Shown piece by piece: positions 1-8,440 of a stretch of DNA of 64,000 nucleotides. The stretch covers positions 292,689 to 356,688 of the forward strand of contig JALHJZ010000001.1 in assembly GCA_022838705.1 (NCBI GenBank), given 5' to 3'. Source of the stretch: Candidatus Bipolaricaulota bacterium (GTDB taxonomy: Bacteria; Bipolaricaulota; Bipolaricaulia; Bipolaricaulales; Bipolaricaulaceae). The stretch's first letter is position 1. Each line of letters starts with the position of its first letter. Both the position numbers and the translations under genes were made by a program. The notes under the pieces are model-generated. The model did not search any database. It was not told the DNA's origin and worked only from the letters and a program-made list of their open reading frames with translations.

Positions 1-1
1 G

Positions 2-736
2 TCCGCCGTCCCGGAGCACACGGAGCTGTGCTGGATCTTGGGCTGTGTCGCCTCGTACGGGGACCTGACGCGGATGACCCAGTTCAAAGAGAAGGCCGCC
101 AAACAGGAGTTCGTCAACGGTGGCCTGTTCTACTATCCGGTCCTCCAGGCGGCGGACATCCTCCTCTACCGCGCCGACCACGTCCCGGTGGGCGAAGACC
201 AGGTGCAGCACCTGGAGCAAGCGCGGCGGATTGCGCGCCGGTTCAACTTCCGGTTCGGGGAGACGTTCCCCGAGCCAGAGCCGATCCTCGGTGAGGGGGC
301 GCGGATCATGTCGCTCGCCGACCCGGAGCGGAAGATGAGCAAGTCGGCCGGCCCGGAGCACTACATCGGCCTCATGGAGCCGGAGGGAAGCATCCGGAAG
401 AAGGTCCGCTCGGCGGTGACCGACGTCGGCCTCACCCCGGGGCAGGAGATGAGCCCCGGGGTTGCCAACCTGTTCGCCCTCCTCGAGCTCGTGGCCCCCC
501 AGGAGGTGGCGGAGGCGTTCCGCCGCGACCACAAGGCGGGGAAGCTCCTCTACCGCGACCTCAAGGAGGCCCTCTTCATCCACCTCATGGATGCCCTGCG
601 CCCGGTCCGCGAGCGCCGCCGCGAGCTCGCCGCCCGCGGAGATGTGGACGAAATCCTCGCCCAGGGCGCCCAGCGGGCGCGGGCGATCGCGCAGAAGACG
701 ATGCGCGAGGTGCGGGCCCGGGTGGGACTCGACTAG
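2..736 (+). CDS. trpS: Tryptophan--tRNA ligase, C-terminal part (5' end outside window)
   Basis: Class I aminoacyl-tRNA synthetase that charges tRNA-Trp. The reading frame is open from base 2 and runs to TAG, so the gene begins before the window and the Rossmann HIGH region is missing. The visible part has an ADILLY segment, a VGEDQVQHLE segment and the KMSKS signature (RKMSKSAG), all typical of bacterial TrpS. The C-terminal helical domain is complete. Its stop shares a CTAG tetranucleotide with the stop of the convergent radical-SAM gene, so the two genes overlap by 4 nt and no terminator fits between them. Family assignment is firm. Start unknown. Confidence 0.95.
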   Translation, partial: SAVPEHTELCWILGCVASYGDLTRMTQFKEKAAKQEFVNGGLFYYPVLQAADILLYRADHVPVGEDQVQHLEQARRIARRFNFRFGETFPEPEPILGEGARIMSLADPERKMSKSAGPEHYIGLMEPEGSIRKKVRSAVTDVGLTPGQEMSPGVANLFALLELVAPQEVAEAFRRDHKAGKLLYRDLKEALFIHLMDALRPVRERRRELAARGDVDEILAQGAQRARAIAQKTMREVRARVGLD

Positions 737-1461
737 CCGCGGAGCTCGGTCGGCACGATCTTCTGAAGCTCGGGGACGAGGGAGCGCAGTTCCTCCACGG
801 TAAGCGCGGGCCGACCGCGCCATGCCTCGTCCACGAGCCGCTTCCCCTCGGGAGGAAAGAACGGCTGGAGCACGTAGCGCCGGGCGCCGCGGAGTTCGCC
901 TGCGATCGCGATCAGGTCCTCCCGCACAAGCCCGGGGGCGACCGTGGTGCGGAACTCGTAGTCCGGGGTGCGCTCCCGAACGAGGGCCACCGCTTCCCGG
1001 ACCCCCGCGACGACCGCACTGCTGTCGGGGACATGGTCCAGGGGGAGAAGGCCCGTGAACTCGGGGTACCGCGCGAGCGGCGCCTTGACGTCGAGGGCCA
1101 CATAGTCCACGAGCCCGTCTTCGAGCAAGGAGCGAAGGACGGCGGGGCGGGTCCCGTTCGTGTCGAGCTTGACGAGGAGCCCGAGCGCCTTCACCTCCTG
1201 GAGGAGGAGGGGGAGGTCGCGGTGGAGGGTCGGTTCGCCCCCCGTGACGACGAGCCCATCGAGGAACCGCGCCCGCTTGGCAAGGGCTGCGACCGCCTCC
1301 TCCAGGGGAAGGCGGGGGAGGCCGTGCACCAACCCCGGCAGGACGAGCTCAGCGTTGTAGCAGAACGGACAGCGGAGGTTACAGCCCACCGTCCACACCA
1401 CCGCGCTCACCTTCTCCGGATAGTCGAGGAGGGAGAGGAGTTGGAGATGGGCGATCTCCAC
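733..1461 (-). CDS. nrdG: Anaerobic ribonucleotide reductase activase (radical SAM)
   Basis: Radical S-adenosylmethionine enzyme of 242 aa that should install the glycyl radical on the class III ribonucleotide reductase encoded just upstream. The cluster motif CNLRCPFC (Cx3Cx2C) lies about 30 residues from the start, followed by a GGEPTLH segment typical of NrdG/PflA activases. I place the start at the GTG at 1461: the frame is open further upstream, but that part lies inside the preceding small gene, whose stop is only 2 nt away. The protein is longer than short NrdG (about 155-170 aa) and resembles the PflA-like NrdG variants. Context nrdD - glycyl-radical ORF - activase supports the role. 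The exact substrate is inferred from neighbourhood. Confidence 0.88.
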   Translation of the reverse strand: MEIAHLQLLSLLDYPEKVSAVVWTVGCNLRCPFCYNAELVLPGLVHGLPRLPLEEAVAALAKRARFLDGLVVTGGEPTLHRDLPLLLQEVKALGLLVKLDTNGTRPAVLRSLLEDGLVDYVALDVKAPLARYPEFTGLLPLDHVPDSSAVVAGVREAVALVRERTPDYEFRTTVAPGLVREDLIAIAGELRGARRYVLQPFFPPEGKRLVDEAWRGRPALTVEELRSLVPELQKIVPTELRG

Positions 1462-1463
1462 AG

Positions 1464-1670
1464 CTAGCCGGTTCGGTCGTCCGCCGAGGCGAGCCGGAAC
1501 ACCTTCCGATCCGCGAATTCGGCCTGCTTGCCGACGTTCCACTGCTCGACCGGCCGCAGGTACCCCACCACGCGCGAGTAGACCTCCGCCTTCACCCGCT
1601 CCGCCTCCGGGATGACGGTCCCATCGTCCAGGATCAGGTTCCCCTGTTCATCTTCACGGTACGCGGACAT
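1464..1670 (-). CDS. Separate glycyl-radical domain of class III ribonucleotide reductase (68 aa)
   Basis: A 68-aa protein that looks like the C-terminal glycyl-radical tail of NrdD encoded alone. It contains RVVGYLRPVEQWNVGK (residues 33-48), matching the conserved R-V-x-G-Y radical loop; Gly36 is the predicted radical site, followed by EFADRKVF. The start is the ATG at 1670, preceded at a good distance by AAGGAGG, so it has its own ribosome-binding site. The gene overlaps the end of the large NrdD gene by 17 nt in the +1 frame. The large subunit stops right after its zinc-binding motif and lacks this loop. The two proteins probably act together. A +1 frameshift fusion is the less likely alternative because of the strong RBS. 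Confidence 0.85.
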   Translation of the reverse strand: MSAYREDEQGNLILDDGTVIPEAERVKAEVYSRVVGYLRPVEQWNVGKQAEFADRKVFRLASADDRTG

Positions 1671-3699
1671 ATATGCCTCCTTGCGCCTTCTGGTGGCGCA
1701 CGATGAGCTCCTCGTCGCATTTGGGGCAATAGCGCTTCTCACCGGGAAGGTACCCATGGTGGGGGCACACGGAGAAGGTGGGGGTGAGGGTGAGGTAGGG
1801 AATGCGAAAGTTCGTGAGCACCTTCGCCACGAGCGACTTCACCGCCTCGGGTGAGGGGAGCCGCTCCCCCAGCCAGGCGTGGAACACGGTCCCCCCCGTG
1901 TACAGAGTCTGCAGCTCTTCCTGGAGCTGTAGGGCGCGGAACAGGTCGTCGGTGAAGTCCACCGGGAGCTGGGACGAGTTCGTGTAGTAGGGGGCTGCTC
2001 CCTTTTCCCGCACGGCGCGCTCGTTGGCGACCCGGATCCCGGGGTACCTCTTCTGATCGAGCATCGCCAACCGGTACGCTGTCCCCTCGGCGGGGGTCGC
2101 CTCGAGGTTCCACAGGTGCCCGGTCGCCTCTTGGAACTGAACGAGGGTCTCGCGCACGAACTCGAGGGTGCGGCGCGCCCACTGGATCCCTTCCTCGTGG
2201 GCGAGGTTGACCCCGAGAAGGTTGAGGGCCGCCTCGTTCAGGCCGATCACACCGATCGTGGAGAAGTGGTTCGCCCAGTACTCGCCTGTCTCCTGTTTGA
2301 TCGAGGACAGGTAGAACTTGGAGTACGGGTACAGCCCCTGGTCCGTGAGGCGCTCCAGGAGCTTGCGCTTGATGATGAGCGAGCGACCGGCGGCCTGCAG
2401 CAACCCGCGCAGCCGCTCGAAGAACTCGCCCTCGTCCCGCGCGAGGAACGCCAGCCGCGGCAGGTTCAAGGTCACGACCCCGATCGAGCCGGTGAGGGGG
2501 TTCGACCCGAACAGCCCTCCCCCCCGCCGCCGGAGCTCGCGCACGTCGAGCCGGAGGCGACAACACATGCTGCGCGCGTCCTCCGGCTTCATGTCCGAGG
2601 AGAGGAAGTTCGCGAAGTAGGGGATCCCATACTTGGCCGTCATCTCCCACAGCGGGACGAGGTCCGGATCATCCCACGGGAAATCCCCCGTCACGTTGTA
2701 GGTGGGGATGGGGAACGTGAACACCCGGCCCCGGGCATCGCCGTCCGCCATCACCTCAGCTAGGGCGCGGTTGAACATCCCCATCTCCCGCCCGAACTCG
2801 GCGTAGGTCCCGAACTCCCTGCCCCCGACGAGGGCGGGGAGGCCCGCCAGGTGCGGCGGCGGCCGGAGGTCGAGGGTCACGTTGGTGAACGGAGTTTGGA
2901 ACCCGACGCGGGTGGGAACGTTCAGGTTGTACACGAACTCCTGAACGGCCTGCTTCACCTCCGGGTAGGACAGGCCATCGGCGGCGATGAACGGGGCAAG
3001 GAGCGTATCCACGCCGGAGAACGCCTGCGCCCCCGCCGCCTCGCCCTGCAACGTGTAGAGGAAGTTCACCGTCTGCATCAACGCCACCCGGAAGTGCTTG
3101 GGGGGCCGCGACTCCACCTTACCCCGCGCCCCGCGGAACCCAAGCCGGATGAGATCCGCGAGGTCCCACCCCACACAATACGGACCGAGCGTGCCGAGGT
3201 CGTGGATGTGGAAGTCCCCCTCGACATGCGCCCTGCGGATCGGCTCCGGATAGACCTTCGTGAGCCAGTATTGGCCGATGATCTTCTCGGTGAGGAACAC
3301 GTTCAGGCCCTGGAGGGAGAACGCCATGTTCGAGTTCTCCCGTACCCGCCAGTCCTGGCCGTTGAGGTAGCTCCCCACGAGCTCGGGATCTACGAGCTCC
3401 TTGATCTCCCGGAGCTGCTTGTGCTGGTGGCGGTAGACGATGTACGCCCGCGCCGCGTCGGGGAGCCCGGCCGCCATGAGAACCTCTTCCACCGCGTCTT
3501 GGATCTCCTCGACGTGGGGGGGACCGAACAGGGGGCCGGACCGACCGGAGAGGATCTGCTCGACGCGGGCTGCGAGTTGGGCCGCGAGGTCCGCGTCGCC
3601 GCGCCCCACCTCGCTGAGGGCCCGCCCGATGGCGGATGCGATCTTCTCTCGCTCGAATGGAACGACGCTCCCATCGCGCTTCCGTACCTGTTCGATCAC
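1654..3699 (-). CDS. nrdD: Anaerobic (class III) ribonucleoside-triphosphate reductase large chain, without the glycyl-radical tail
   Basis: 681 aa. Reduces ribonucleotides to deoxyribonucleotides under anoxic conditions. An N-terminal ATP-cone (about residues 1-95, beginning VRKRDGSVVPFEREKI) gives allosteric control. The ten-stranded barrel follows, with SMCCRLRLD, FGSNPLTGSIGVVTLNLPRL and NHFSTIGVIGLNEA segments typical of NrdD. Near the end CPHHGYLPGEKRYCPKCDEE forms the zinc-binding site. The chain then stops at GGIYVRVP without the RVxGY loop, which is supplied by the next gene. Start is GTG at 3699 with GGAGGG upstream. Thermotoga-like NrdD is the closest type I can recall. Confident on family; the missing tail is directly visible. 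Confidence 0.95.
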   Translation of the reverse strand: MIEQVRKRDGSVVPFEREKIASAIGRALSEVGRGDADLAAQLAARVEQILSGRSGPLFGPPHVEEIQDAVEEVLMAAGLPDAARAYIVYRHQHKQLREIKELVDPELVGSYLNGQDWRVRENSNMAFSLQGLNVFLTEKIIGQYWLTKVYPEPIRRAHVEGDFHIHDLGTLGPYCVGWDLADLIRLGFRGARGKVESRPPKHFRVALMQTVNFLYTLQGEAAGAQAFSGVDTLLAPFIAADGLSYPEVKQAVQEFVYNLNVPTRVGFQTPFTNVTLDLRPPPHLAGLPALVGGREFGTYAEFGREMGMFNRALAEVMADGDARGRVFTFPIPTYNVTGDFPWDDPDLVPLWEMTAKYGIPYFANFLSSDMKPEDARSMCCRLRLDVRELRRRGGGLFGSNPLTGSIGVVTLNLPRLAFLARDEGEFFERLRGLLQAAGRSLIIKRKLLERLTDQGLYPYSKFYLSSIKQETGEYWANHFSTIGVIGLNEAALNLLGVNLAHEEGIQWARRTLEFVRETLVQFQEATGHLWNLEATPAEGTAYRLAMLDQKRYPGIRVANERAVREKGAAPYYTNSSQLPVDFTDDLFRALQLQEELQTLYTGGTVFHAWLGERLPSPEAVKSLVAKVLTNFRIPYLTLTPTFSVCPHHGYLPGEKRYCPKCDEELIVRHQKAQGGIYVRVP

Positions 3700-3779
3700 C
3701 AGAAGCCCTCCTCACGAACGTAACCGGCGTTACCTTAGCCACGATCCCCCGAGGCGGCAAGAGGACCTTCGTCCTGCCC

Positions 3780-3808
3780 TTGCAGCGCAGGGAGGGAGGG
3801 GCTACCAT
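3780..3808 (+). promoter_or_regulatory. Possible promoter for rpsT-secF
   Basis: TTGCAG (3780-3785) and TACCAT (3803-3808) are separated by 17 nt, upstream of rpsT in the divergent nrdD/rpsT spacer. Matches to the sigma-70 consensus are only partial (3/6 and 4/6). It would give a leader of about 30 nt carrying the AAGGAGG site. Tentative. Confidence 0.3.
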
Positions 3809-3845
3809 GCGGCCTGGTATTCGCTAGCTAAGGAGGAGATCCACC

Positions 3846-4106
3846 ATTCCAGTCAAACGCTCGGCCAAACGGGAGGAGCGCAAGAGCGCGACCCGGCGTC
3901 GGCGCAACGATGCGCGCCGCAGTGCGGTCCGGTACTGGCGAAGAAAGGTCCAGAAGCTCACGGAGGCGGGACAAGTGGACGAAGCCCGCGCGTCCCTCCC
4001 CCAGCTCCAGAAGGCGGTGGACAAGGCGGCCGCACGCGGCGTGATCCACCCCAACCGGGCAGCGCGGATGAAGGCCCGGCTCGCCAAGTCCATCCACCAG
4101 TCGTGA
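3846..4106 (+). CDS. rpsT: 30S ribosomal protein S20, apparent ATT start codon
   Basis: 86-aa protein of the small ribosomal subunit that binds 16S rRNA. The frame reads PVKRSAKREERKSATRRRRN at the N terminus and KAVDKAAARGVIHPNRAARM near the C terminus, the standard S20 signatures, and the length is normal. No ATG, GTG or TTG lies between the in-frame TAG at 3825 and the conserved N terminus. The only sensible initiator is ATT at 3846, 9 nt after AAGGAGG (3830-3836). E. coli rpsT also uses a non-AUG start (UUG) tied to autogenous control, so weak initiation here may serve the same purpose. Because of the ATT start, a standard ORF caller misses the gene. secF follows 13 nt later. Confidence 0.93.
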   Translation: MPVKRSAKREERKSATRRRRNDARRSAVRYWRRKVQKLTEAGQVDEARASLPQLQKAVDKAAARGVIHPNRAARMKARLAKSIHQS

Positions 4107-4119
4107 CCGAGGGATCTCC

Positions 4120-5064
4120 ATGACCCACTTCGACTTCCTCGGCAAGGCGAAGTATGCCGCTGTTCTGTCCTCCCTCCTCATGGTCGGGAGCATCGTGGCC
4201 ATCCTCACGGTCGGCCTCCGCCCGGGGGTTGACTTCACGGGGGGTCTCCAGCTCACGCTCTTCTACCCACCAGGCACGGTACTGGCAAACGATGTGGTGC
4301 GCTCCCATGTTGCGCCTCTCCTCTCCGGTACATCCCCGGCGCCGACCTTGATCATCCAATCCGTGGAAGGCCAGCGGGATCTTCCCGGCCTGGGCCCATC
4401 GTCGGTCCCCGGCAAGATCGTCACCGTCCAGGGAGCGTCCGCGGAGCAGGAGGAGAGCCTGCGGATGGCCATCATCGAGCCCGACCCTGACTCCACCATC
4501 CCCCAGCCGATCGAGTACAGCATCACCCAGATCGGGGCTCAGGTATCCAAGGAGATCGTGGCCCGAGCGATCGAGGCGGTCCTCGTCGCCCTGGGAGCGA
4601 TGCTCATCTACATCGCGTGGCGGTTCCGTCTCCGCTACGGCGTGGCGGGCGTGCTGGCCCTGTTCCACGATGTGCTCATCACCCTCGGGGTGTTCTCCGT
4701 GGCGCAGGTCAGCATTGACCTCCCGGTGATCGCTGCTCTCCTCACCGTCGTCGGTTACTCAATCAACGACACGATTATCGTCTTCGACCGCATCCGCGAG
4801 AACGTCAAGGCGGCGAAGAAGGCCCCCCTATGGGACAACATGAACCGGGCCATCAACCAAACCATCACGCGGACCCTGAATACCGCGGGGACGACCCTCG
4901 TGCCGATCATCATCCTGTTCGTAGTCGGAGGGGCAGCGCTGCGGGGATTTGCGCTAGCGATGCTGATGGGCGTGACGGTGGGGACCTACTCATCAATTTT
5001 CGTCGCGACCCCCATTGCCTACGCATGGAGCCAGGCATCGGAGCGGCGTCGCAAACGCCGCTAG
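4120..5064 (+). CDS. secF: Protein translocase subunit SecF
   Basis: 314-aa membrane protein of the SecDF complex, which uses ion-motive force to help pull exported proteins across the inner membrane. The first transmembrane helix is followed by the GVDFTGGLQL motif (about residues 34-43), then a periplasmic domain and five C-terminal helices containing the YSINDTIIVFDRIREN signature. Length is normal for a stand-alone SecF. It follows rpsT at 13 nt, probably cotranscribed. No secD is adjacent, which is unusual since secD normally precedes secF directly; secD must lie elsewhere. Confidence 0.95.
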   Translation: MTHFDFLGKAKYAAVLSSLLMVGSIVAILTVGLRPGVDFTGGLQLTLFYPPGTVLANDVVRSHVAPLLSGTSPAPTLIIQSVEGQRDLPGLGPSSVPGKIVTVQGASAEQEESLRMAIIEPDPDSTIPQPIEYSITQIGAQVSKEIVARAIEAVLVALGAMLIYIAWRFRLRYGVAGVLALFHDVLITLGVFSVAQVSIDLPVIAALLTVVGYSINDTIIVFDRIRENVKAAKKAPLWDNMNRAINQTITRTLNTAGTTLVPIIILFVVGGAALRGFALAMLMGVTVGTYSSIFVATPIAYAWSQASERRRKRR

Positions 5065-5191
5065 CTGATTGTCCCCCCATCCCCTCTGGAGAGCGGTGGA
5101 TGCGGTCGAACGATCGTTCCCCGCAACAAGGGATGGAGCCTCGCTTTCTGCCGTCGGGGAGCCGGATCGCAAGCTGGGGAGGAGGTAGGCA

Positions 5192-6445
5192 GTGGACGTG
5201 AAGTGGGTGACCCTCGCGATCTTCGTCGTGTGCTACAGCCTGATCCTGTGGCGCAAGGTCAAGATCTCCTACGTGTCCGTCGCATCCGCCATCCTTCTCG
5301 TGGCGATCGGGGCGCTCTCCCCGAAGACCGCGCTGTTCGAAGCGATCGACTGGAACGTGATCGCCATCTACTGGGGCTTCCTCATGGTCTCGATCGTGTT
5401 CGCCGAGAGCGGCGTCCCGACGCGGCTGGCGAACTACCTCGCTCGGCGCTCGCGCACGGAAGGGATGGCCCTCCTCTCCCTGTGCGTCCTGGCGGCGTTC
5501 CTGTCCGCGTTCATGGAGAACGTGGGGGTCACGTTGATGATGGTCCCGATTGGGTTCGCTCTCGCCAAGGCGGCCGGGTCGTCCCCCACCACGTACCTCA
5601 TCGCGATCTCCTGCTCCTCGAACATCGTGACCACGGTGACGATGATCGCCGATCCGCCGGCCCTCATCCTCGCCCGGCAGACAGGGATGACGTTCTTCGA
5701 CTTCTACTGGTTCCAGGGGAGGATCGGGCTGGGCCTGATCTCGATCGCCGCGGTGGCGGTGGGGGTCGTCGTCCTCTACCTGACCACGCTGCGGAAGATG
5801 AAGAAGACCGTCCACGTCGAGGTGGAGAAGGTGGAGATGCGGATCCTCCCCGCCGTCCTGTTCGTGGGCGGCATCGCTGCACTCGCGATCGCGCCCTACA
5901 TCGGGGTCCCGATCGGCTACATCGGCCTTGCGGTGGGGATCATCGCCCTGTTGATCGAGGCGAAGGGGGCGAAGAAGGTCCTCACCGAGTTCGACTGGCA
6001 CTCGCTCGCCTACATCATCGGGATCTTCGTGGTGGTGGGCGCCGTGAACAACGTTGGGCTGCTCACGGACCTCGCGAACGGGATCGTGAAGCTCGGGGTC
6101 AACAGCCCGACCCTCGCCCTGGCCTTCCTCATCTGGATCTCGGTGGCCTTGTCGTCGTTCGTGGACAACGTCCCGTTCACGATGCTCATGATCCCCGTCT
6201 GCACTCACATGGCGAACGCGATCGGGATGGCCAACCCGTTCCCCCTCCTGTTTGGGATCCTCGTCGGGACAGGGCTGGGGGGGAACCTGACCCCGGTCGG
6301 GGCGACGGCGAACGTGTTCGCGTGCGGGGCCCTCGAGAAGGCGGGGTATAAGGTGCGCCTGGGGGAGTTCATGAGGATCGGGGCCCTGTTCAGTATCAGC
6401 GCGGTCGCTACCGCCCACATCCTCCTGCAGCTCCTTTGGCTGTGA
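5192..6445 (+). CDS. ArsB/CitT (SLC13-like) ion transporter
   Basis: 417-aa integral membrane protein of the ion-transporter superfamily (ArsB, NhaD, CitT/SLC13). About 10-11 hydrophobic helices are visible, in two inverted halves. The paired hairpin motifs are FMENVGVTLMM with SSNIVTTVTMIADPP in the first half, and FVDNVPFTMLM with GTGLGGNLTPVGATANV in the second; these line the substrate site in this fold. Similar genes are often annotated as arsenic pump or anion permease, but the substrate cannot be read from the sequence and Na+/H+ exchange is possible. GTG start at 5192 with GGGGAGGAGG upstream. Located 58 nt before trkH. Confidence 0.8.
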   Translation: MDVKWVTLAIFVVCYSLILWRKVKISYVSVASAILLVAIGALSPKTALFEAIDWNVIAIYWGFLMVSIVFAESGVPTRLANYLARRSRTEGMALLSLCVLAAFLSAFMENVGVTLMMVPIGFALAKAAGSSPTTYLIAISCSSNIVTTVTMIADPPALILARQTGMTFFDFYWFQGRIGLGLISIAAVAVGVVVLYLTTLRKMKKTVHVEVEKVEMRILPAVLFVGGIAALAIAPYIGVPIGYIGLAVGIIALLIEAKGAKKVLTEFDWHSLAYIIGIFVVVGAVNNVGLLTDLANGIVKLGVNSPTLALAFLIWISVALSSFVDNVPFTMLMIPVCTHMANAIGMANPFPLLFGILVGTGLGGNLTPVGATANVFACGALEKAGYKVRLGEFMRIGALFSISAVATAHILLQLLWL

Positions 6446-6502
6446 CCGGAACGAGCCTCCTGAGGCAGGTTCTCGGCCAGTAGGGCACGTGAACGAGAAG
6501 AT

Positions 6503-7975
6503 ATGAGCAAGAACGATCTCCAGATCGTCCTCCGGGGCGTGGGGCTCCTGGCGCTCGTGGTCGGAGCGATGGCGGTGTGTTCGTTCCCCGTGGCGGTCGT
6601 GTTCGGGGAAGGCTACGCCCTGGGGCCGCTGGGGGCGACTTCCCTCGCTTCCCTCGTGGTGTGGGCTCTCCTCTACCTCCCATTCCGCCGGGCCCCTGAG
6701 GCGCGCCTCAAGCACGGGCTCATCGTCGCTGCGGTGGGGTGGCTCGTTGTGGCCGCACTGGGTGCGCTTCCCCTGTGGCTCGTGTCCATCGGCTTCGGTA
6801 GCGGAGCCCTCCCCTACGCAGATCCGGCGAGCGCGTTCTTCGAGAGCGTATCCGGCTTCACTGGCACCGGTCTCACGATGGCCCTGCGGCCGGATCTCCT
6901 CCCCCGGACCCTCCAGTGGTGGAGGTCGTTCACGGAATGGGTGGGGGGGATGGGGGTAATCGTCCTCATGATCACCCTCATCGCTGGCCCGGGGATGACC
7001 GCCGCCAACCTGTACTTCGCCGAAGCCCACGGAGAGAAGATCCATCCCTCGGTGGTCTCCACCGTGCGCACGATGTGGTGGATCTTCGTCCTCTACACGT
7101 TCCTCGCCATCGCGGGCCTGTGGGGGGCTGGGATGCCCCTCTGGGACGCGGTGAACCACGGCATGACCGGCATCGCCACCGGTGGGTTCTCGATCTGGCC
7201 GGACTCCATCGGGCACTACCACTCGCTCGCAATCGAGCTCGTCGCGATCCTCGCCATGCTTCTGGGGGCGATCAGCTTCGTCGTCCACTACCACGTGTTG
7301 CAGCACGGCCCGCGGGTCCTCTCCTCCGACGTCCAGACGCGGGCTCTCCTACTCCTGGTCGCAGGAGGGGCGCTTCTGGTGGGGGGAATACAGCTGGGGC
7401 GCGTCCCCGTAGGCACAGCATTCCGTGAGGGGGCATTCCAGTTCGCTTCTGCCTTGACCTGCACGGGCTTCCAGACCGTCCCCCTCGATGGGTGGTCTGA
7501 CATTGCGAAACTGGTCCTGATTGCAGGGATGGTGATCGGCGGGGCGGCGGGCTCCACCGCGGGCGGGATCAAGGTGATGCGGTTCTTGTTCCTCGTGCGC
7601 GGGGCAAGCTGGCAACTCAAACGCCTGGCACGTTCCCCCGACGCGCTGATCCCGCTACGGATTGGGCGTCAGGCCTTGCCCGAGCTCACCGCGTACCGCC
7701 GCATCAGCGAAGCGGGGGTGCTGGCCATGCTGTGGGTGGCGTCCCTCGTCACGGGCGCGCTCCTCTTGGGGTGGTTCGTCCCCGGGTTCCGACTCGCTGA
7801 CCTGCTGTTCGAGGTCGCCTCAGCCCAAGGGAACGTCGGCCTGTCGGTGGGGATCACCCACCCTGGGATGCCGCCTCTCGCCAAACTCGTCCTCTGCTTC
7901 AACATGTGGGTGGGGCGGTTAGAGATCATCCCCGTCTTGATGCTCTTCCGGAGCCTCGTGTCGCGCCGGATCTAA
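6503..7975 (+). CDS. trkH: Potassium uptake protein, TrkH/KtrB family
   Basis: 490-aa membrane protein that forms the K+-conducting pore of a Trk/Ktr uptake system. Four pore-loop motifs with the selectivity-filter glycine are visible in order: SGFTGTGLT, MTGIATGGFS, LTCTGFQTV and SAQGNVGLSV. SFTEWVGGMGVIVL, FAEAHGEK and GSTAGGIKVMRF are typical TrkH blocks. The regulatory nucleotide-binding partner (TrkA/KtrA) is not in this window. It ends 15 nt before the convergent khpB. The neighbouring ion transporter suggests shared roles in ion homeostasis, but this is inference. Confidence 0.92.
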   Translation: MSKNDLQIVLRGVGLLALVVGAMAVCSFPVAVVFGEGYALGPLGATSLASLVVWALLYLPFRRAPEARLKHGLIVAAVGWLVVAALGALPLWLVSIGFGSGALPYADPASAFFESVSGFTGTGLTMALRPDLLPRTLQWWRSFTEWVGGMGVIVLMITLIAGPGMTAANLYFAEAHGEKIHPSVVSTVRTMWWIFVLYTFLAIAGLWGAGMPLWDAVNHGMTGIATGGFSIWPDSIGHYHSLAIELVAILAMLLGAISFVVHYHVLQHGPRVLSSDVQTRALLLLVAGGALLVGGIQLGRVPVGTAFREGAFQFASALTCTGFQTVPLDGWSDIAKLVLIAGMVIGGAAGSTAGGIKVMRFLFLVRGASWQLKRLARSPDALIPLRIGRQALPELTAYRRISEAGVLAMLWVASLVTGALLLGWFVPGFRLADLLFEVASAQGNVGLSVGITHPGMPPLAKLVLCFNMWVGRLEIIPVLMLFRSLVSRRI

Positions 7976-7990
7976 CGGTGTCGCGCTCCC

Positions 7991-8440
7991 CTACTCGGTA
8001 GCGGGCTCGATCACCACGCGGCGGTTGGGCTCGCGGCCGACGGAGGACGTCCGTATCCCGGGGACGCCCGCGAGGGCCATGTGGACCACTCGCCGGTCGT
8101 CGGCGGGCATCGGGGCGAGTTCGACCCGGCGGCCCTCCATAACCACCTGGCCCGCCGCATCCCGTGCCTTCCTCGCCAGCTCCTCGCGGTGGGCGAGGAG
8201 CTCCCCGTTGATGTCCACGACGACGGGGACGTCCTGCCCGTAGTGGGATTTGAGGTACAGGCGCGCGACGCGGGAGAGGGCGGCGCGGAACGCCGCATCG
8301 GTGGGGAGGCGCCGCACCCCACGCAGAACCACGTACACCCCCTCCCCCTCCGCCGTAGCCTCGACGTGGCCCTCTTCTCCCATCACCCGCAGGAGCCCCA
8401 CGCCGAACTCCCGCGCCGCATCAAGGAGCTGGGGGGGCAT
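7991..8440 (-). CDS. khpB: RNA-binding protein KhpB (Jag), KH-R3H type without Jag-N
   Basis: 149-aa protein. The N-terminal half is KH-like (FGVGLLRVMGEEGHVEATA). The C-terminal half is an R3H domain with VVVDINGELLAHREELARKA and PMPADDRRVVHMALAGVPGI, ending with SVGREPNRRVVI. This matches the Jag/SpoIIIJ-associated family next to yidC. The Jag-N domain found in Firmicutes is absent. It overlaps the end of yidC by 20 nt on the same strand, so the two are translationally coupled. KhpB with KhpA is an RNA chaperone pair in other bacteria; the role here is by homology. Confidence 0.87.
   Translation of the reverse strand: MPPQLLDAAREFGVGLLRVMGEEGHVEATAEGEGVYVVLRGVRRLPTDAAFRAALSRVARLYLKSHYGQDVPVVVDINGELLAHREELARKARDAAGQVVMEGRRVELAPMPADDRRVVHMALAGVPGIRTSSVGREPNRRVVIEPATE

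Noticed and set aside
4910..7306. 798-aa minus-strand ORF opposite secF, the permease and trkH
   Set aside because: Composition is dominated by Arg, Asp, Glu, His, Gly and Pro, as expected for antisense of GC-rich coding DNA. The plus strand carries recognised membrane proteins.
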